From positions 1-64,000 of the forward strand of contig JAAZNU010000221.1 in assembly GCA_012798135.1 (NCBI GenBank): a DNA stretch of 64,000 bases, given 5' to 3'. Both the position numbers and the translations under genes were made by a program. Of the stretch, positions 1-7,290 are shown in pieces; position 1 is the stretch's first letter, and every line of letters starts with the position of its first letter. This stretch comes from Veillonellaceae bacterium. GTDB lineage: Bacteria; Bacillota_C; Negativicutes; UBA1444. The notes below the pieces were generated by a model. It was not told the DNA's origin. It saw nothing but the letters and a program-made list of their open reading frames with translations, and made no database searches.

Positions 1-1
1 C

Positions 2-145
2 CAGCTCGCGGACACCCACAAGGCTGAGCAGGACAACCTGCTGACGAAGATCAGAATGGAACTGGGCATCGACCCGGTTCCCGCCGACGGAGCCCGCATC
101 GGGGATGATATCCCCTGTCCCAAGTGCAACCCGGAGGGGAAATGA
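2..145 (+). CDS. C-terminal end of an unknown small protein (partial)
   Basis: An open frame enters from the left edge and ends at TGA 143-145, giving 47 visible residues. The tail carries a single C-P-K-C pair, the half-site of a zinc knuckle, close to the C terminus. The stop overlaps the next start (ATG 142) as ATGA, the coupling seen throughout the window, which supports it being a real gene. The 5' end and the function are not visible. Confidence 0.6.
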   Translation, partial: QLADTHKAEQDNLLTKIRMELGIDPVPADGARIGDDIPCPKCNPEGK

Positions 146-390
146 GCGAACTCGACAAGATGGTGAAGGCCAAGGAGGAGCACCATACCGAGGAGATCGG
201 GTTCTTCCTCGACTGGCTCTGGGAACGTGGGATCAGGCTGGCCAGGTGGACCGAGAAGAGGGGACGCTCGGAGCTGTGCCTTGTCCAGGAGACCCCGGAG
301 CAGCTTATCGCCGCCTACGTAGGCGTGGACCTGAACCAAGTTGAGAAGGAGAAGCGGCAGCTGCTCGACGAGATCAGGAGGAAGGGATGA
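142..390 (+). CDS. Hypothetical protein, 82 aa
   Basis: Charged, helix-rich protein (start MSELDKMVKAKEE) with no recognised domain. The start ATG 142 overlaps the upstream stop; an in-frame ATG at 124 lies inside the preceding gene and is less likely. A GGAGGGG purine run at 132-138 is a plausible ribosome site. The C terminus is Lys/Arg-rich and overlaps the next small reading frame by ATGA. Function unknown. Confidence 0.7.
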   Translation: MSELDKMVKAKEEHHTEEIGFFLDWLWERGIRLARWTEKRGRSELCLVQETPEQLIAAYVGVDLNQVEKEKRQLLDEIRRKG

Positions 391-437
391 CCGAGTACCG
401 AAAGATTCAGATCCAGCAGGACGCCTACATGGTGTAG
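387..437 (+). CDS. Possible 16-aa peptide
   Basis: A 16-codon frame (MTEYRKIQIQQDAYMV) starts with the ATGA overlap at the end of the preceding gene and has an AGGAGGAAGG ribosome site just upstream. It may be a real mini-protein or the remnant of a truncated gene. Nothing else can be said. Confidence 0.3.
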   Translation: MTEYRKIQIQQDAYMV

Positions 438-467
438 TCGTGCGCTAGAGAGGAGGCTGCGGCATCG

Positions 468-893
468 ATGGAAAAGTGCTCGCGTACGGTCGAGTTGGCA
501 TTGACGTTCGACGTTGTCCGTCAGGACGACGAGGAATACCCGTGGGTGGTTACGCTGCGGGCGTTGACACCGCGTGGTGACGGACAGGCGCACGACGGAA
601 AGTGCCGTTCGTGCGACGAATCGACCTTGGGGAGCGCATGGTACTGCGACGGTTGCGCGGTAGAGCTTTCGGTCAGGGAAGTCGGTGAAGAAGACTGGCT
701 GGCTACAACCGACCCGCCGCACGTCTTCAATCCGCCCGATGAGTCCCCCTCGGAAAGCTCCGCGCTGGTCATCGACCGCGAGGGCACGATCCAGGTGCGC
801 GGCTACATGGAGTGGACGTACTACGCCGGCGTCGACGGCGACGAGTGGGAGGAGACATTCCATGTCCTGGAAAGTCGATACACGATGCGCTGA
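468..893 (+). CDS. Hypothetical Cys-pair protein, 141 aa
   Basis: Acidic 141-aa protein with two Cys pairs in its middle (CRSC at about residues 44-47 and CDGC at about 61-64), the spacing of a small zinc ribbon. The rest is beta-like and rich in Glu, Asp and Val. A GAGAGGAGG ribosome site lies about 13 nt before the ATG. No family recognised. Confidence 0.65.
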   Translation: MEKCSRTVELALTFDVVRQDDEEYPWVVTLRALTPRGDGQAHDGKCRSCDESTLGSAWYCDGCAVELSVREVGEEDWLATTDPPHVFNPPDESPSESSALVIDREGTIQVRGYMEWTYYAGVDGDEWEETFHVLESRYTMR

Positions 894-923
894 CAGAGGT
901 CGGGTTGAGGAGGAGAGGAACCG

Positions 924-1154
924 ATGATCCCGAAGAGCCAGCTGCGGGAGTGGCAGAGGCAACTCGCAATGCAGCCGAAGGTGTGGGTGGTGGAGGTGCA
1001 AGGAGAATGGACGGGCAACCTCTACGATTCCGCCGAAGCGGCGAGTTTCGAGGTTGAAGCACTCCAGCGATGGGGTCAGCGTCGCAACGTGCGCGCCGTC
1101 TGCTACGGCAACCTCCACAACATCGACTTGTCGAGGCAAAGGTGGGCGCGATGA
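924..1154 (+). CDS. Hypothetical protein, 76 aa
   Basis: Small basic, Trp-rich protein (start MIPKSQLREWQRQ). A strong GAGGAGGAGAGG ribosome site at 907-918 fixes the start at ATG 924. It overlaps the next gene by ATGA. The middle (VWVVEVQGEWTGN...A.....EAL.RWG) reads like a small alpha/beta domain, but no family is recognised. Confidence 0.65.
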   Translation: MIPKSQLREWQRQLAMQPKVWVVEVQGEWTGNLYDSAEAASFEVEALQRWGQRRNVRAVCYGNLHNIDLSRQRWAR

Positions 1155-1642
1155 AACTCTACCGATGTGCCGGATGCGGGGAGTATCTGGACGAGGAGGA
1201 CGTCGGAGGGCCGGGAGGTGGCAGTCATGAGGTCACCCGCTGGAGCGCCGACGGGGTCGCCGAGCCTGGGCTGTGCGGCCCGTGTATTGAACAGGAAGGT
1301 CCGCCGTGTGCGAAGGTGCCCGAGAATCTCCAGCAGTGGCTGCTGTTTCGTGGCAGCCTGGATGATGAGTCGTTCGAACTGCGAACGACTCAACTCGACG
1401 GTTTGCAAGCTCGAATGCAGGTGACATCATCCGAGGCGGCCCTCCTGGTTGAGACTGGAGGCTGCTCTCTTGCGGAGATCATTCTCCACATGGAGGGGGA
1501 ATATGAAGGTCCGGACGCCAACGGTACGAGCTCACGCGACCGCGCCGAGCGGTGCCTGCGGGCTGCCGTCGCAGCGGGCATCGTGCGTCTGGTTGAGAAC
1601 ACCGATGGTGATCACCCATCTGACGGTGAAGGCGAAGAGTAG
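1151..1642 (+). CDS. Zinc-ribbon-like hypothetical protein, 163 aa
   Basis: The N terminus reads MKLYRCAGCGEYLDEEDVGG, followed about 30 residues later by a C-G-P-C pair: a classic treble-clef/zinc-ribbon arrangement. The rest is acidic and helical. Start ATG 1151 overlaps the preceding stop. The 3' end overlaps the next gene by 38 nt in another frame. A role in nucleic-acid or protein binding is possible but not shown. Confidence 0.65.
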   Translation: MKLYRCAGCGEYLDEEDVGGPGGGSHEVTRWSADGVAEPGLCGPCIEQEGPPCAKVPENLQQWLLFRGSLDDESFELRTTQLDGLQARMQVTSSEAALLVETGGCSLAEIILHMEGEYEGPDANGTSSRDRAERCLRAAVAAGIVRLVENTDGDHPSDGEGEE

Positions 1643-2018
1643 CAGAGACTGCCAGCGTTGCGGTCTCTGCTGCGCCTCTCCGCACGACGTCGACGAGTTC
1701 GTGGACCTGGAAGAGGCAGAGCTAGCATATCTGCCTGCTGGGTTCCGGAGGCGGCACGTTGTCCGCACGGCGTCCAAGGGCGTATACGCCATCCTGTCGA
1801 AGAGGATCAGGGTGACCTCTGGGCCGCTCAAAGGCCTGCACGTCGTGGTTTGTGCAGCGTTCCGGGGTGCACTGGCACGAAAGTGCCGGTGCGGAATCTA
1901 CGCGGACCGCCCCAGGGCTTGTCAGGATTTCGCCCCAGGCAGTGACGTCTGCAGCTGGATCCGTCGCCACTTCGTCGAAGCGGTTACGTCAGGGGAGCTT
2001 GAAGATGCACTTCGTTGA
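1605..2018 (+). CDS. YkgJ-like Fe-S/zinc cysteine-cluster protein, 137 aa
   Basis: The signature CQRCGLCC lies at about residues 16-23, followed by C-x-C-x-I-Y (KCRCGIYADRPRAC) and a final Cys. This is the cysteine pattern of the YkgJ/UPF0153 family, in which CxxCxxCC and a second cluster bind a metal or iron-sulfur centre. Start ATG 1605 (MVITHLTV) is chosen because the frame further upstream shadows the neighbouring gene. The 3' end abuts the repeat-protein gene. The molecular role of this family is not established. Confidence 0.7.
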   Translation: MVITHLTVKAKSSRDCQRCGLCCASPHDVDEFVDLEEAELAYLPAGFRRRHVVRTASKGVYAILSKRIRVTSGPLKGLHVVVCAAFRGALARKCRCGIYADRPRACQDFAPGSDVCSWIRRHFVEAVTSGELEDALR

Positions 2019-2030
2019 GTGGAGATGGGA

Positions 2031-2555
2031 ATGACTACGGTAAATGACGGACTCGTTGTAGATCAAGATGGAACCAAGAGATGGTATCGAAACGGTAGGC
2101 TCCATCGAGAGGACGGTCCTGCCGTAGAGCGTCCAGATGGCACACAGACATGGATGTTGAACGGAGAGGTCCATAGGGACGACGGTCCTGCCGTTGTGCG
2201 GGCCGATGGAGTGAAGGCGTGGTATAGACATGGCAAGCTGCACCGAACCGGCGGCCCTGCCGTTGAGTTCCCCGACGGGTTGAAGCTGTGGTGTCAAAAC
2301 GGCAAACTGCACAGGACCGACGGTCCTGCAGTCGAGTACCCAGATGGCACACGGATGTGGTACCAAGACGGCCGGAATCACCGTGACGATGGTCCTGCTG
2401 TCGAACTGGCACATGGGACAAGGTTGTGGTACAGGTACGACAAACTTCACCGGACAGACGGCCCGGCCATTGAACGATCCGATGGGGTAGTGATGTGGTA
2501 CCGGGATGGCAAACCGGTCCCGGACCCATCGGGAGAGTATGCCAGTGGCATCTAA
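2031..2555 (+). CDS. Repeat protein with seven 23-residue W-Y-x-N-G-x-L-H-R units
   Basis: Almost the whole 174-aa protein is built of tandem units of 23 residues, consensus G-T-x-x-W-Y-x-x-G-x-L-H-R-x-D-G-P-A-V-E-x-P-D. Six are complete and a partial seventh ends at KPVPD. The layout resembles MORN-type beta-hairpin repeats, and proteins with this LHRxDGPA repeat occur in other large phages, where their function is unknown. Start ATG 2031 follows a GTGGAG ribosome site; ATG 2025 and GTG 2019 are in frame. Repeats differ at synonymous positions, so they are kept by protein-level selection. Confidence 0.8.
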   Translation: MTTVNDGLVVDQDGTKRWYRNGRLHREDGPAVERPDGTQTWMLNGEVHRDDGPAVVRADGVKAWYRHGKLHRTGGPAVEFPDGLKLWCQNGKLHRTDGPAVEYPDGTRMWYQDGRNHRDDGPAVELAHGTRLWYRYDKLHRTDGPAIERSDGVVMWYRDGKPVPDPSGEYASGI

Positions 2556-2617
2556 TGACGAAGCCAGTGCCCAGGAACGGCAGCTGCGTAGGCGCCCACG
2601 GAAGTAGGAGGTACACG

Positions 2618-3343
2618 ATGACCGACACGTGTAGTAGAGAGCCGATTCTCACCCCGTGGCCGTCCTTGAATGAGGCCCTCGGCGGCGGGCTGTACCCTGG
2701 CTTCTACGCTCTGGTTGGCAAGACCGGGGCCGGCAGGACCCAGTTTGCCATGCAGGCGGCCCTGGCTGCGGCGAAGGCAGGAACTCCGGTATGGTTCGTG
2801 TCGTGGCAGTCCGGCCCGTTCGAGCTCGGGTCTCGGCTGCTCGGCCTCACCACTGATATCCGGTGGCCGGACCTTGTGCAGGGACGTGTGAGCATGGATG
2901 ACCTCCGACAGATTGGGGAGGTCTCTGTGCCGCTGTCAGGGATCCCGTTGTTATGTGACCTAGTACCGCGGCAAGATCCGATCACGGCGGACGACATCAT
3001 CGGTGGGATCCGACATGTTCGCGTGACGGAGGGCACACCAGACGACCGGAACGTCCTGGTCGTACTTGACTCGCCTACGCTGCGCGACAGCGCAGCGCTC
3101 AAGCAAATGGCCCTGGACGCCCTCGTCGCCGCCGGTGCCGCGAACGCGGCTGTGCTGCTGATCCCCGAGACGGACAGCATCGACGCGGTCGCGGACCCCG
3201 CTAGGTACGTGCTGTCGCTGGTGAATGAGCACCGGACAAGCCATGAGGTGCACCTCGACGTGCTGGTGTCTCCGGACGACAGGCCGCATAGGATTGACCT
3301 GCTGTTCGACGGAACGACGTTCCGTGAGAAAACACCGGCGTAG
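2618..3343 (+). CDS. RecA/DnaB-fold P-loop ATPase-like protein with altered Walker A
   Basis: 241 aa. The start TPWPSLNEALGGGLYPGFYA is typical of RecA/KaiC/DnaB-C ATPases, where a helix presents the domain just before the P-loop. The P-loop reads GKTGAGRT (residues 34-41): in GxxxxGK[ST] the invariant Lys is replaced by Arg. A Walker B strand (NVLVVLDS) follows at about residue 149. It is short for a replicative helicase and lacks a primase-binding domain, so a regulatory or recombination-mediator role is possible. A TAGGAGG ribosome site fixes ATG 2618. Confidence 0.7.
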   Translation: MTDTCSREPILTPWPSLNEALGGGLYPGFYALVGKTGAGRTQFAMQAALAAAKAGTPVWFVSWQSGPFELGSRLLGLTTDIRWPDLVQGRVSMDDLRQIGEVSVPLSGIPLLCDLVPRQDPITADDIIGGIRHVRVTEGTPDDRNVLVVLDSPTLRDSAALKQMALDALVAAGAANAAVLLIPETDSIDAVADPARYVLSLVNEHRTSHEVHLDVLVSPDDRPHRIDLLFDGTTFREKTPA

Positions 3344-3352
3344 GCGCAGACC

Positions 3353-3580
3353 ATGGACATCTACAAAAAGTTGTGCGAAAAAGCGTAACGTGAGCGTGAC
3401 ATCGACCTGGTTCGTGTGCTGTGCGAAGCCCTGCGTGAGCAGGAGTGCCTGTGGCGCTCGCTGCCATGTGGAGTGGACGACAGGTCGCCCGAGGACGTTT
3501 TCGCCTGGACAGCTGGGATCGCAGTGCGTGCGATTCGCGCAGTGCTGAAGACCGCGATGCTATATGCCAAGGAGGAGTGA
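3353..3580 (+). pseudogene. Small gene interrupted by an in-frame TAA (or starting at GTG 3416)
   Basis: From ATG 3353 eleven codons (MDIYKKLCEKA) run into TAA 3386-3388. The same frame then continues for 63 coding-like codons (start RERDIDLVRVLCEALREQE) to TGA 3578-3580, which overlaps the next ATG. Either the gene carries a nonsense mutation, or translation begins at an internal GTG (3416), or an upstream leader peptide is coupled to it. All three stop codons are used normally elsewhere, so genome-wide recoding is not supported. Confidence 0.4.
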
Positions 3581-3966
3581 TGAAGGAGATCCATCTCTAC
3601 GGTCAGTCGCATGAGCACGATGAAGCTTACATCGTGGGCAACCGTGAGGCGCTTGAGGAGCTGGTCCGCCGGATTCGGCAGGTGCTGGACTACCCGCCCC
3701 CGGCCGAGTCCCTGATGGCTGCCTTCACCGGCGACGGCGAGGGCTTCGAGCTGCGGGTCGTCCTCACCGCCGACGGCGACATGCCGAACTGGCTCCTGCC
3801 GTACTACGACGAGATGGCTCTGGACCCCAGGGCGGACGCCAAGAAGCCGTGGGCCCGCCGGCCCAGCGCCGACGGGACGCTCTACGACAAGCACGGGGGC
3901 ATCGGGATGCTGACTCCGGTCTGCGGCGTTCCGGCACCGCCGGAGGACGAGCCGGAGGACGAGTGA
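3580..3966 (+). CDS. Hypothetical protein, 128 aa
   Basis: An AAGGAGG ribosome site and TGATG coupling fix ATG 3580 (MKEIHLYGQSHEHDEA). The N-terminal half alternates strands and helices with a helix EALEELVRRIRQVLDY. The C terminus is Pro/Glu/Asp-rich (PPEDEPEDE). No family recognised. Confidence 0.7.
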   Translation: MKEIHLYGQSHEHDEAYIVGNREALEELVRRIRQVLDYPPPAESLMAAFTGDGEGFELRVVLTADGDMPNWLLPYYDEMALDPRADAKKPWARRPSADGTLYDKHGGIGMLTPVCGVPAPPEDEPEDE

Positions 3967-3997
3967 GCCGGTACCGCCTCTGTCGCACCCGCCGCCC

Positions 3998-4474
3998 ATG
4001 GACGACGTTGAATGCCCGCTCTGCGGGATGAAGGTGAGCAAGTTCGGGATAGGGCCCCACAAGGGCAATGGGCCCTGCATGATCCGGATGTGGCGGCGGC
4101 GGATGGACGCCATCGGGTTCACGCGCTATGCCAGCCGATCGGACGTCCTGGAGAAGGCCGGCATCACCGACTGCCGGGTGCCGACGGCGCGGACGTCGTT
4201 CGGCAAGCTGATCTACCAGCGGTGGGTGCCTGGGTGGGCCTGGGTGTTCCTGGTGGCCACGCGTGGGAAGTCCTACGCCAAGCGGGTGGAGATCCTCAAG
4301 AGGTACCGGGAGGACCCGTCTCGCATCGTCCATGACCTGACGCAGCTGAGCATGGGGGTCGACAAGGTGGCCCTCTTCGCCCGCCGCGTCCTGGCGGAGA
4401 AGAGCAAGTGGTTCCCGAGGCTGGGATGCGCGTTCATCGAGCCGATCGGGAAGAAGGAGGAGGTGAGCGAATGA
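3998..4474 (+). CDS. Zinc-finger-like hypothetical protein, 158 aa
   Basis: Starts MDDVECPLCGMKVSKFGIG with H and C following (GPHKGNGPC), a C-x2-C...H-x5-C arrangement like a small zinc finger. A basic helical region follows (MIRMWRRRMDAIGF), then a further about 100 residues rich in Arg/Lys. The composition suggests nucleic-acid binding. It overlaps the next gene by ATGA. Function unknown. Confidence 0.65.
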   Translation: MDDVECPLCGMKVSKFGIGPHKGNGPCMIRMWRRRMDAIGFTRYASRSDVLEKAGITDCRVPTARTSFGKLIYQRWVPGWAWVFLVATRGKSYAKRVEILKRYREDPSRIVHDLTQLSMGVDKVALFARRVLAEKSKWFPRLGCAFIEPIGKKEEVSE

Positions 4475-4914
4475 GCACGATCTGGAAGTTCCAGCTGGTG
4501 CGACCGAACGTGAACCGGATCGCCATGCCCAAGGGCGCCCGGGTCTTCAAGACGAGCAACGAGACGAAGGAGAACTACCCGAACCTCTGGGCCATCGTGG
4601 ACCCCACCGCCGAGAAGGAGGACCGGTTCTTCCTGGTCACCGGGACGGGGCACACGATCCCGGACATCGAGGGCGTCACGGAGAAGTACGTCGGCACGTT
4701 CTTCACGGACGTGGACGACAGCCATCCGATGGCACCCCTGCTGCCCCGGGTCCTGGTCTACCACGTCTTCGAGCTCCCCGACATCGGGGTGGCGAAGCGG
4801 GTGGCGGAGGCCCTGGGCGACAAGTGGACGAACGGCGAGCCGGAGTGTGAGATGTGCGGGGGCGCGGGTCGCATCAGCGGCGACATCCTCTGCCCGAAGT
4901 GTGGAGAAGTCTGA
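4471..4914 (+). CDS. Small phage protein (DUF7352-like) with C-terminal zinc ribbon
   Basis: 147 aa. The first about 110 residues (IWKFQL...MPKGARV...LWAIVDP...TGTGHTIPD...YVGTFF...LVYHVFE) match my recollection of a common small phage protein family of unknown function (DUF7352-like; family name to be checked). The C terminus adds CEMCGGAGRI...CPKCG, a DnaJ-type Cys-rich ribbon. An AAGGAGGAGG ribosome site lies before ATG 4471, and the stop overlaps the next ATG (TGATG). Confidence 0.7.
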   Translation: MSTIWKFQLVRPNVNRIAMPKGARVFKTSNETKENYPNLWAIVDPTAEKEDRFFLVTGTGHTIPDIEGVTEKYVGTFFTDVDDSHPMAPLLPRVLVYHVFELPDIGVAKRVAEALGDKWTNGEPECEMCGGAGRISGDILCPKCGEV

Positions 4915-5381
4915 TGCGAACGCAGGACGAAATCGTCAAGAAGATCAGGGAATCCGAGTCCCTCTTCGGCTTCGAGAAGGAGGTCTGGTTACCCTTCCTC
5001 GACTACGAGCACGCCAAGCCGTTCCTGAAGCCGGAGTCCACGAAGGAGATGTGGGAGAACGTGGCTGCCGAGGACGCCGTCGTTCTGGAGCAGATGCGTG
5101 ACTACGCCGCCTTCGGCTGGGAGAAGATCTGGGACCACCGAGGCATCTCGGCCAGCCGGACCATCGAGAAGATGAAGGCCTGGCTGTGGCTCTTGGGCAC
5201 ACCCGAGGCCGACGAGCTGATCAAGTTCGCCGATGCCGACGAGAACTACCCGCAGTACGGCGCCCCCATCCTGGCGAAGATCTGCCGGGCCTACGGCTTC
5301 CCCATCCCCGACGATGCGGGCATCGCCCGGATGATCGAGGGGAAGCCGTGCATCGACGGCTGTGACGAGGGATGCGGGTGA
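4914..5381 (+). CDS. Hypothetical protein, 155 aa
   Basis: Helical protein rich in Glu, Lys and Trp (RTQDEIVKKIRESESLFGFE), ending in a Cys cluster (KPCIDGCDEGCG) that could bind metal. Start ATG 4914 overlaps the upstream TGA. No family recognised; the segment DYEHAKPFLKP...W is a possible marker for homology searching. Confidence 0.65.
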   Translation: MRTQDEIVKKIRESESLFGFEKEVWLPFLDYEHAKPFLKPESTKEMWENVAAEDAVVLEQMRDYAAFGWEKIWDHRGISASRTIEKMKAWLWLLGTPEADELIKFADADENYPQYGAPILAKICRAYGFPIPDDAGIARMIEGKPCIDGCDEGCG

Positions 5382-5458
5382 TCCAGGAGATGATTCGCCT
5401 CAACCCGAAGCTGGCCGTCCTGTTCATGTACACCGTCGTCCAGCGTGGACCGCCCTGA
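5372..5458 (+). CDS. Possible 28-aa peptide
   Basis: An ATG at 5372 inside the 3' end of the preceding gene opens a 28-codon frame (MRVIQEMIRLNPKLAVLFMY...) with one hydrophobic stretch. The codons look phage-like but there is no convincing ribosome site. From 5459 to about 5570 no gene is seen; a TATGAT hexamer at 5558-5563 is a weak promoter candidate for the next gene. Confidence 0.25.
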   Translation: MRVIQEMIRLNPKLAVLFMYTVVQRGPP

Positions 5459-5586
5459 TCATCGATGCCGATGACCCGGACGGTCAGGGTCTTCCGGTCG
5501 GCCGGGCTGACCGTCACGAGTTCCAGTTGATCCTGCCACCGAGCTGCTCAGCTGAGCTATGATGCGACGGAAGGGAGGAGATGCTG

Positions 5587-6444
5587 ATGAACCAGAGCAC
5601 GCACATCGACATGTCGCTCTCCGTCGCCGAGCAGGTCGGCTGGAAGGGCGACAAGAAGTTGCTGGCCCGCAACGCCGCCTACCCCGACCAGGTGCGGTGC
5701 ATCGAGGTCGAGGGCTACGGTGCTCATGTTGTCGGCAGGAACCTGGCCAGCCTGGCGCACTTCTGCCGCCCCATCAATGGGCAGAAGCCGATCACCTACC
5801 AGGGGTACTGCTGGATGCGTGACCGATCGACGCCGCACATCGAGCTCTCGAAGCGGAGGGTCATCTCGAAGCCAGCGGAGTGGGGCTTCCCGACCGACGA
5901 GATGACCCAGGACTGCGAGCCGTTGTTCGACCTGGTCAGGACGCTGACGGGGCACGGCTGCCTTGAGGCGGACGAGTTTACGTACCCGACCGCCGCCGTG
6001 ATGGCCGGCTGGTGCGAGAAAGTGATGCGCATCCTGCCGCCGGCGCTCTACTCGGGCGCCCGCCGGCAGGAGGCCCTGGACACCTTGGCCGGCTGGGCTC
6101 TGCATTTCGTCCAGGACTGCTGCGTCCCTCACCACGTCGAGTGCCTCCTGCTCAAGGGCCACTCGGGCTTCGAGGGCGATTGCGAGGAGCGGTGGAGGGA
6201 GTGGCGGGGCGGGAAGGAGGCCGTCGAGATCCTGAAGGCCGCCGACGTGGATGCCAAGGCGTTCAACCGTCAGGTCCGGCACATCTGCGAGGCCAACGCC
6301 CTGGCGAGCCAGTGCTCGCCGGACAAGCTGGGCTGGTATCGCTGGTGCTGGCGCCGCGGGTGGAATCGACTCGTGGATGCCAGCCTGACCCGCGCCGCGC
6401 GTTCGTCCGTCGAGGCGCTGCGGTGGCTCCAGAAGATCGAGTGA
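5587..6444 (+). CDS. Zinc-dependent phospholipase C / S1-P1 nuclease-like protein
   Basis: 285 aa. The metal-site pattern of the zinc-dependent phospholipase C / P1-nuclease fold is recognisable: A-Y-P-D (Asp34), A-H-F-C-R-P (His58), then H173-x3-D177-x5-H183 in LHFVQDCCVPHH, and H192-x3-E196. Spacings H-x3-D-x5-H and H-x3-E are those of the Bacillus cereus enzyme, and the preceding helix resembles its LG.ALH core helix. The N-terminal Trp ligand and a signal peptide are not seen, so the protein may be cytoplasmic or act on lysis. A GGGAGGAG ribosome site at 5573-5580 favours ATG 5587 over ATG 5581. It could equally be a nuclease of the same fold. Confidence 0.65.
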   Translation: MNQSTHIDMSLSVAEQVGWKGDKKLLARNAAYPDQVRCIEVEGYGAHVVGRNLASLAHFCRPINGQKPITYQGYCWMRDRSTPHIELSKRRVISKPAEWGFPTDEMTQDCEPLFDLVRTLTGHGCLEADEFTYPTAAVMAGWCEKVMRILPPALYSGARRQEALDTLAGWALHFVQDCCVPHHVECLLLKGHSGFEGDCEERWREWRGGKEAVEILKAADVDAKAFNRQVRHICEANALASQCSPDKLGWYRWCWRRGWNRLVDASLTRAARSSVEALRWLQKIE

Positions 6445-6480
6445 CCAGGAGAGAACCTCACCATCACCTACCGTTCCCGA

Positions 6481-6579
6481 TTGGGTGAACTCGAGTTCGA
6501 GTTCCCGGTCCAGCGGATGGCCGACATCGAGGGGGTGGCCGTGAGGTGGACGTCCGTCATGGGTGTTCTGAAGGAGTGA
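6481..6579 (+). CDS. Possible 32-aa peptide with non-ATG start
   Basis: Between the lipase-like gene and the next ATG, an open frame encodes a protein-like stretch (LGELEFEFPVQRMADIEG...SVMGVLKE) ending at TGA 6577. A TTG at 6481 is the first near-canonical start. An AGGAGAG ribosome site at 6447-6453 is spaced correctly for an ATC at 6463 in the same frame. Either start would be unusual. Confidence 0.3.
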   Translation: MGELEFEFPVQRMADIEGVAVRWTSVMGVLKE

Positions 6580-6588
6580 GCCCCCGTC

Positions 6589-7290
6589 ATGGAAGTGGAA
6601 CCGTACGACGTGTTCCTGGGTACCATCACCAGGGGGGACATCCGGTCGGAGAACGGAGAGCTGTACCTGAGCGTCGTGTTCCCGCGGCCGAATGACCGGG
6701 CATCGATCTACGTCCGGGCCCGGCCAGGCGGTGGACCGAAGGGTCTTTCCGGCACGGGCTGGTTCGTACAGGACGGAGAGGACCGCTGGAGGGTTCCTCC
6801 GGGATGGGTTTCCGAGGAACAGCTGATGGAGGTCCTCTTCGTCGGGGGCAACAGCGCCTGGTGGACGAGCTGGGCGGTGCAGATCGAAGGCCCGTTCGTT
6901 GATCCCAACCCTATCTCGGCCCGCAACATCACCTTCATCCTGACGAACGTGCAGCAGATGACTTCGGAATCGTTCCTACGGATGATCGCCAGCATTGGGT
7001 TCGAGCGCCCGCCGGTGGGCCCGTACTTCGACATGTCGTCGGTGTCCACGCCGGCCGAGAGGGGTGAGTTGGGGTATCGGATGATCGAGATCAATGCTCC
7101 CATCTCGGTCATGCTCACGCCGGGAGAGTCGGTGGTCATCGGCATAGACGGCACGGAGTACCGCGGCATGCTGGTCTCCATCGAGCGGGACAGCCGGGTG
7201 ACCCTGATGATCAAGGACGACCAGGAAGAGCAGAAGCCGGCATCGGCGCCCCCACGGGTGGCCGCCCGGAAAATCGACACGGAGGATTGA
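6589..7290 (+). CDS. Hypothetical protein with C-terminal RKIDTED peptide, 233 aa
   Basis: Beta-rich protein with a central FxxTNVQQM segment and a late beta domain (VVIGIDGTEYRGMLVSIERD...VTLMIKDD), followed by a Pro/Ala-rich linker and the ending ARKIDTED. The same ending (R-[KR]-I-[DST]-acidic) closes the four following proteins and the protein at 19649-20065. It is probably a virion or virion-associated protein from its position before the tail genes, but this is inference. ATG 6589 lies 12 nt after an AAGGAG. Confidence 0.7.
   Translation: MEVEPYDVFLGTITRGDIRSENGELYLSVVFPRPNDRASIYVRARPGGGPKGLSGTGWFVQDGEDRWRVPPGWVSEEQLMEVLFVGGNSAWWTSWAVQIEGPFVDPNPISARNITFILTNVQQMTSESFLRMIASIGFERPPVGPYFDMSSVSTPAERGELGYRMIEINAPISVMLTPGESVVIGIDGTEYRGMLVSIERDSRVTLMIKDDQEEQKPASAPPRVAARKIDTED

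Noticed and set aside
3386..3388. Alternative genetic code with TAA as sense codon
   Set aside because: TAA, TAG and TGA all act as ordinary stops in many well-defined genes here; one interrupted gene does not support recoding.
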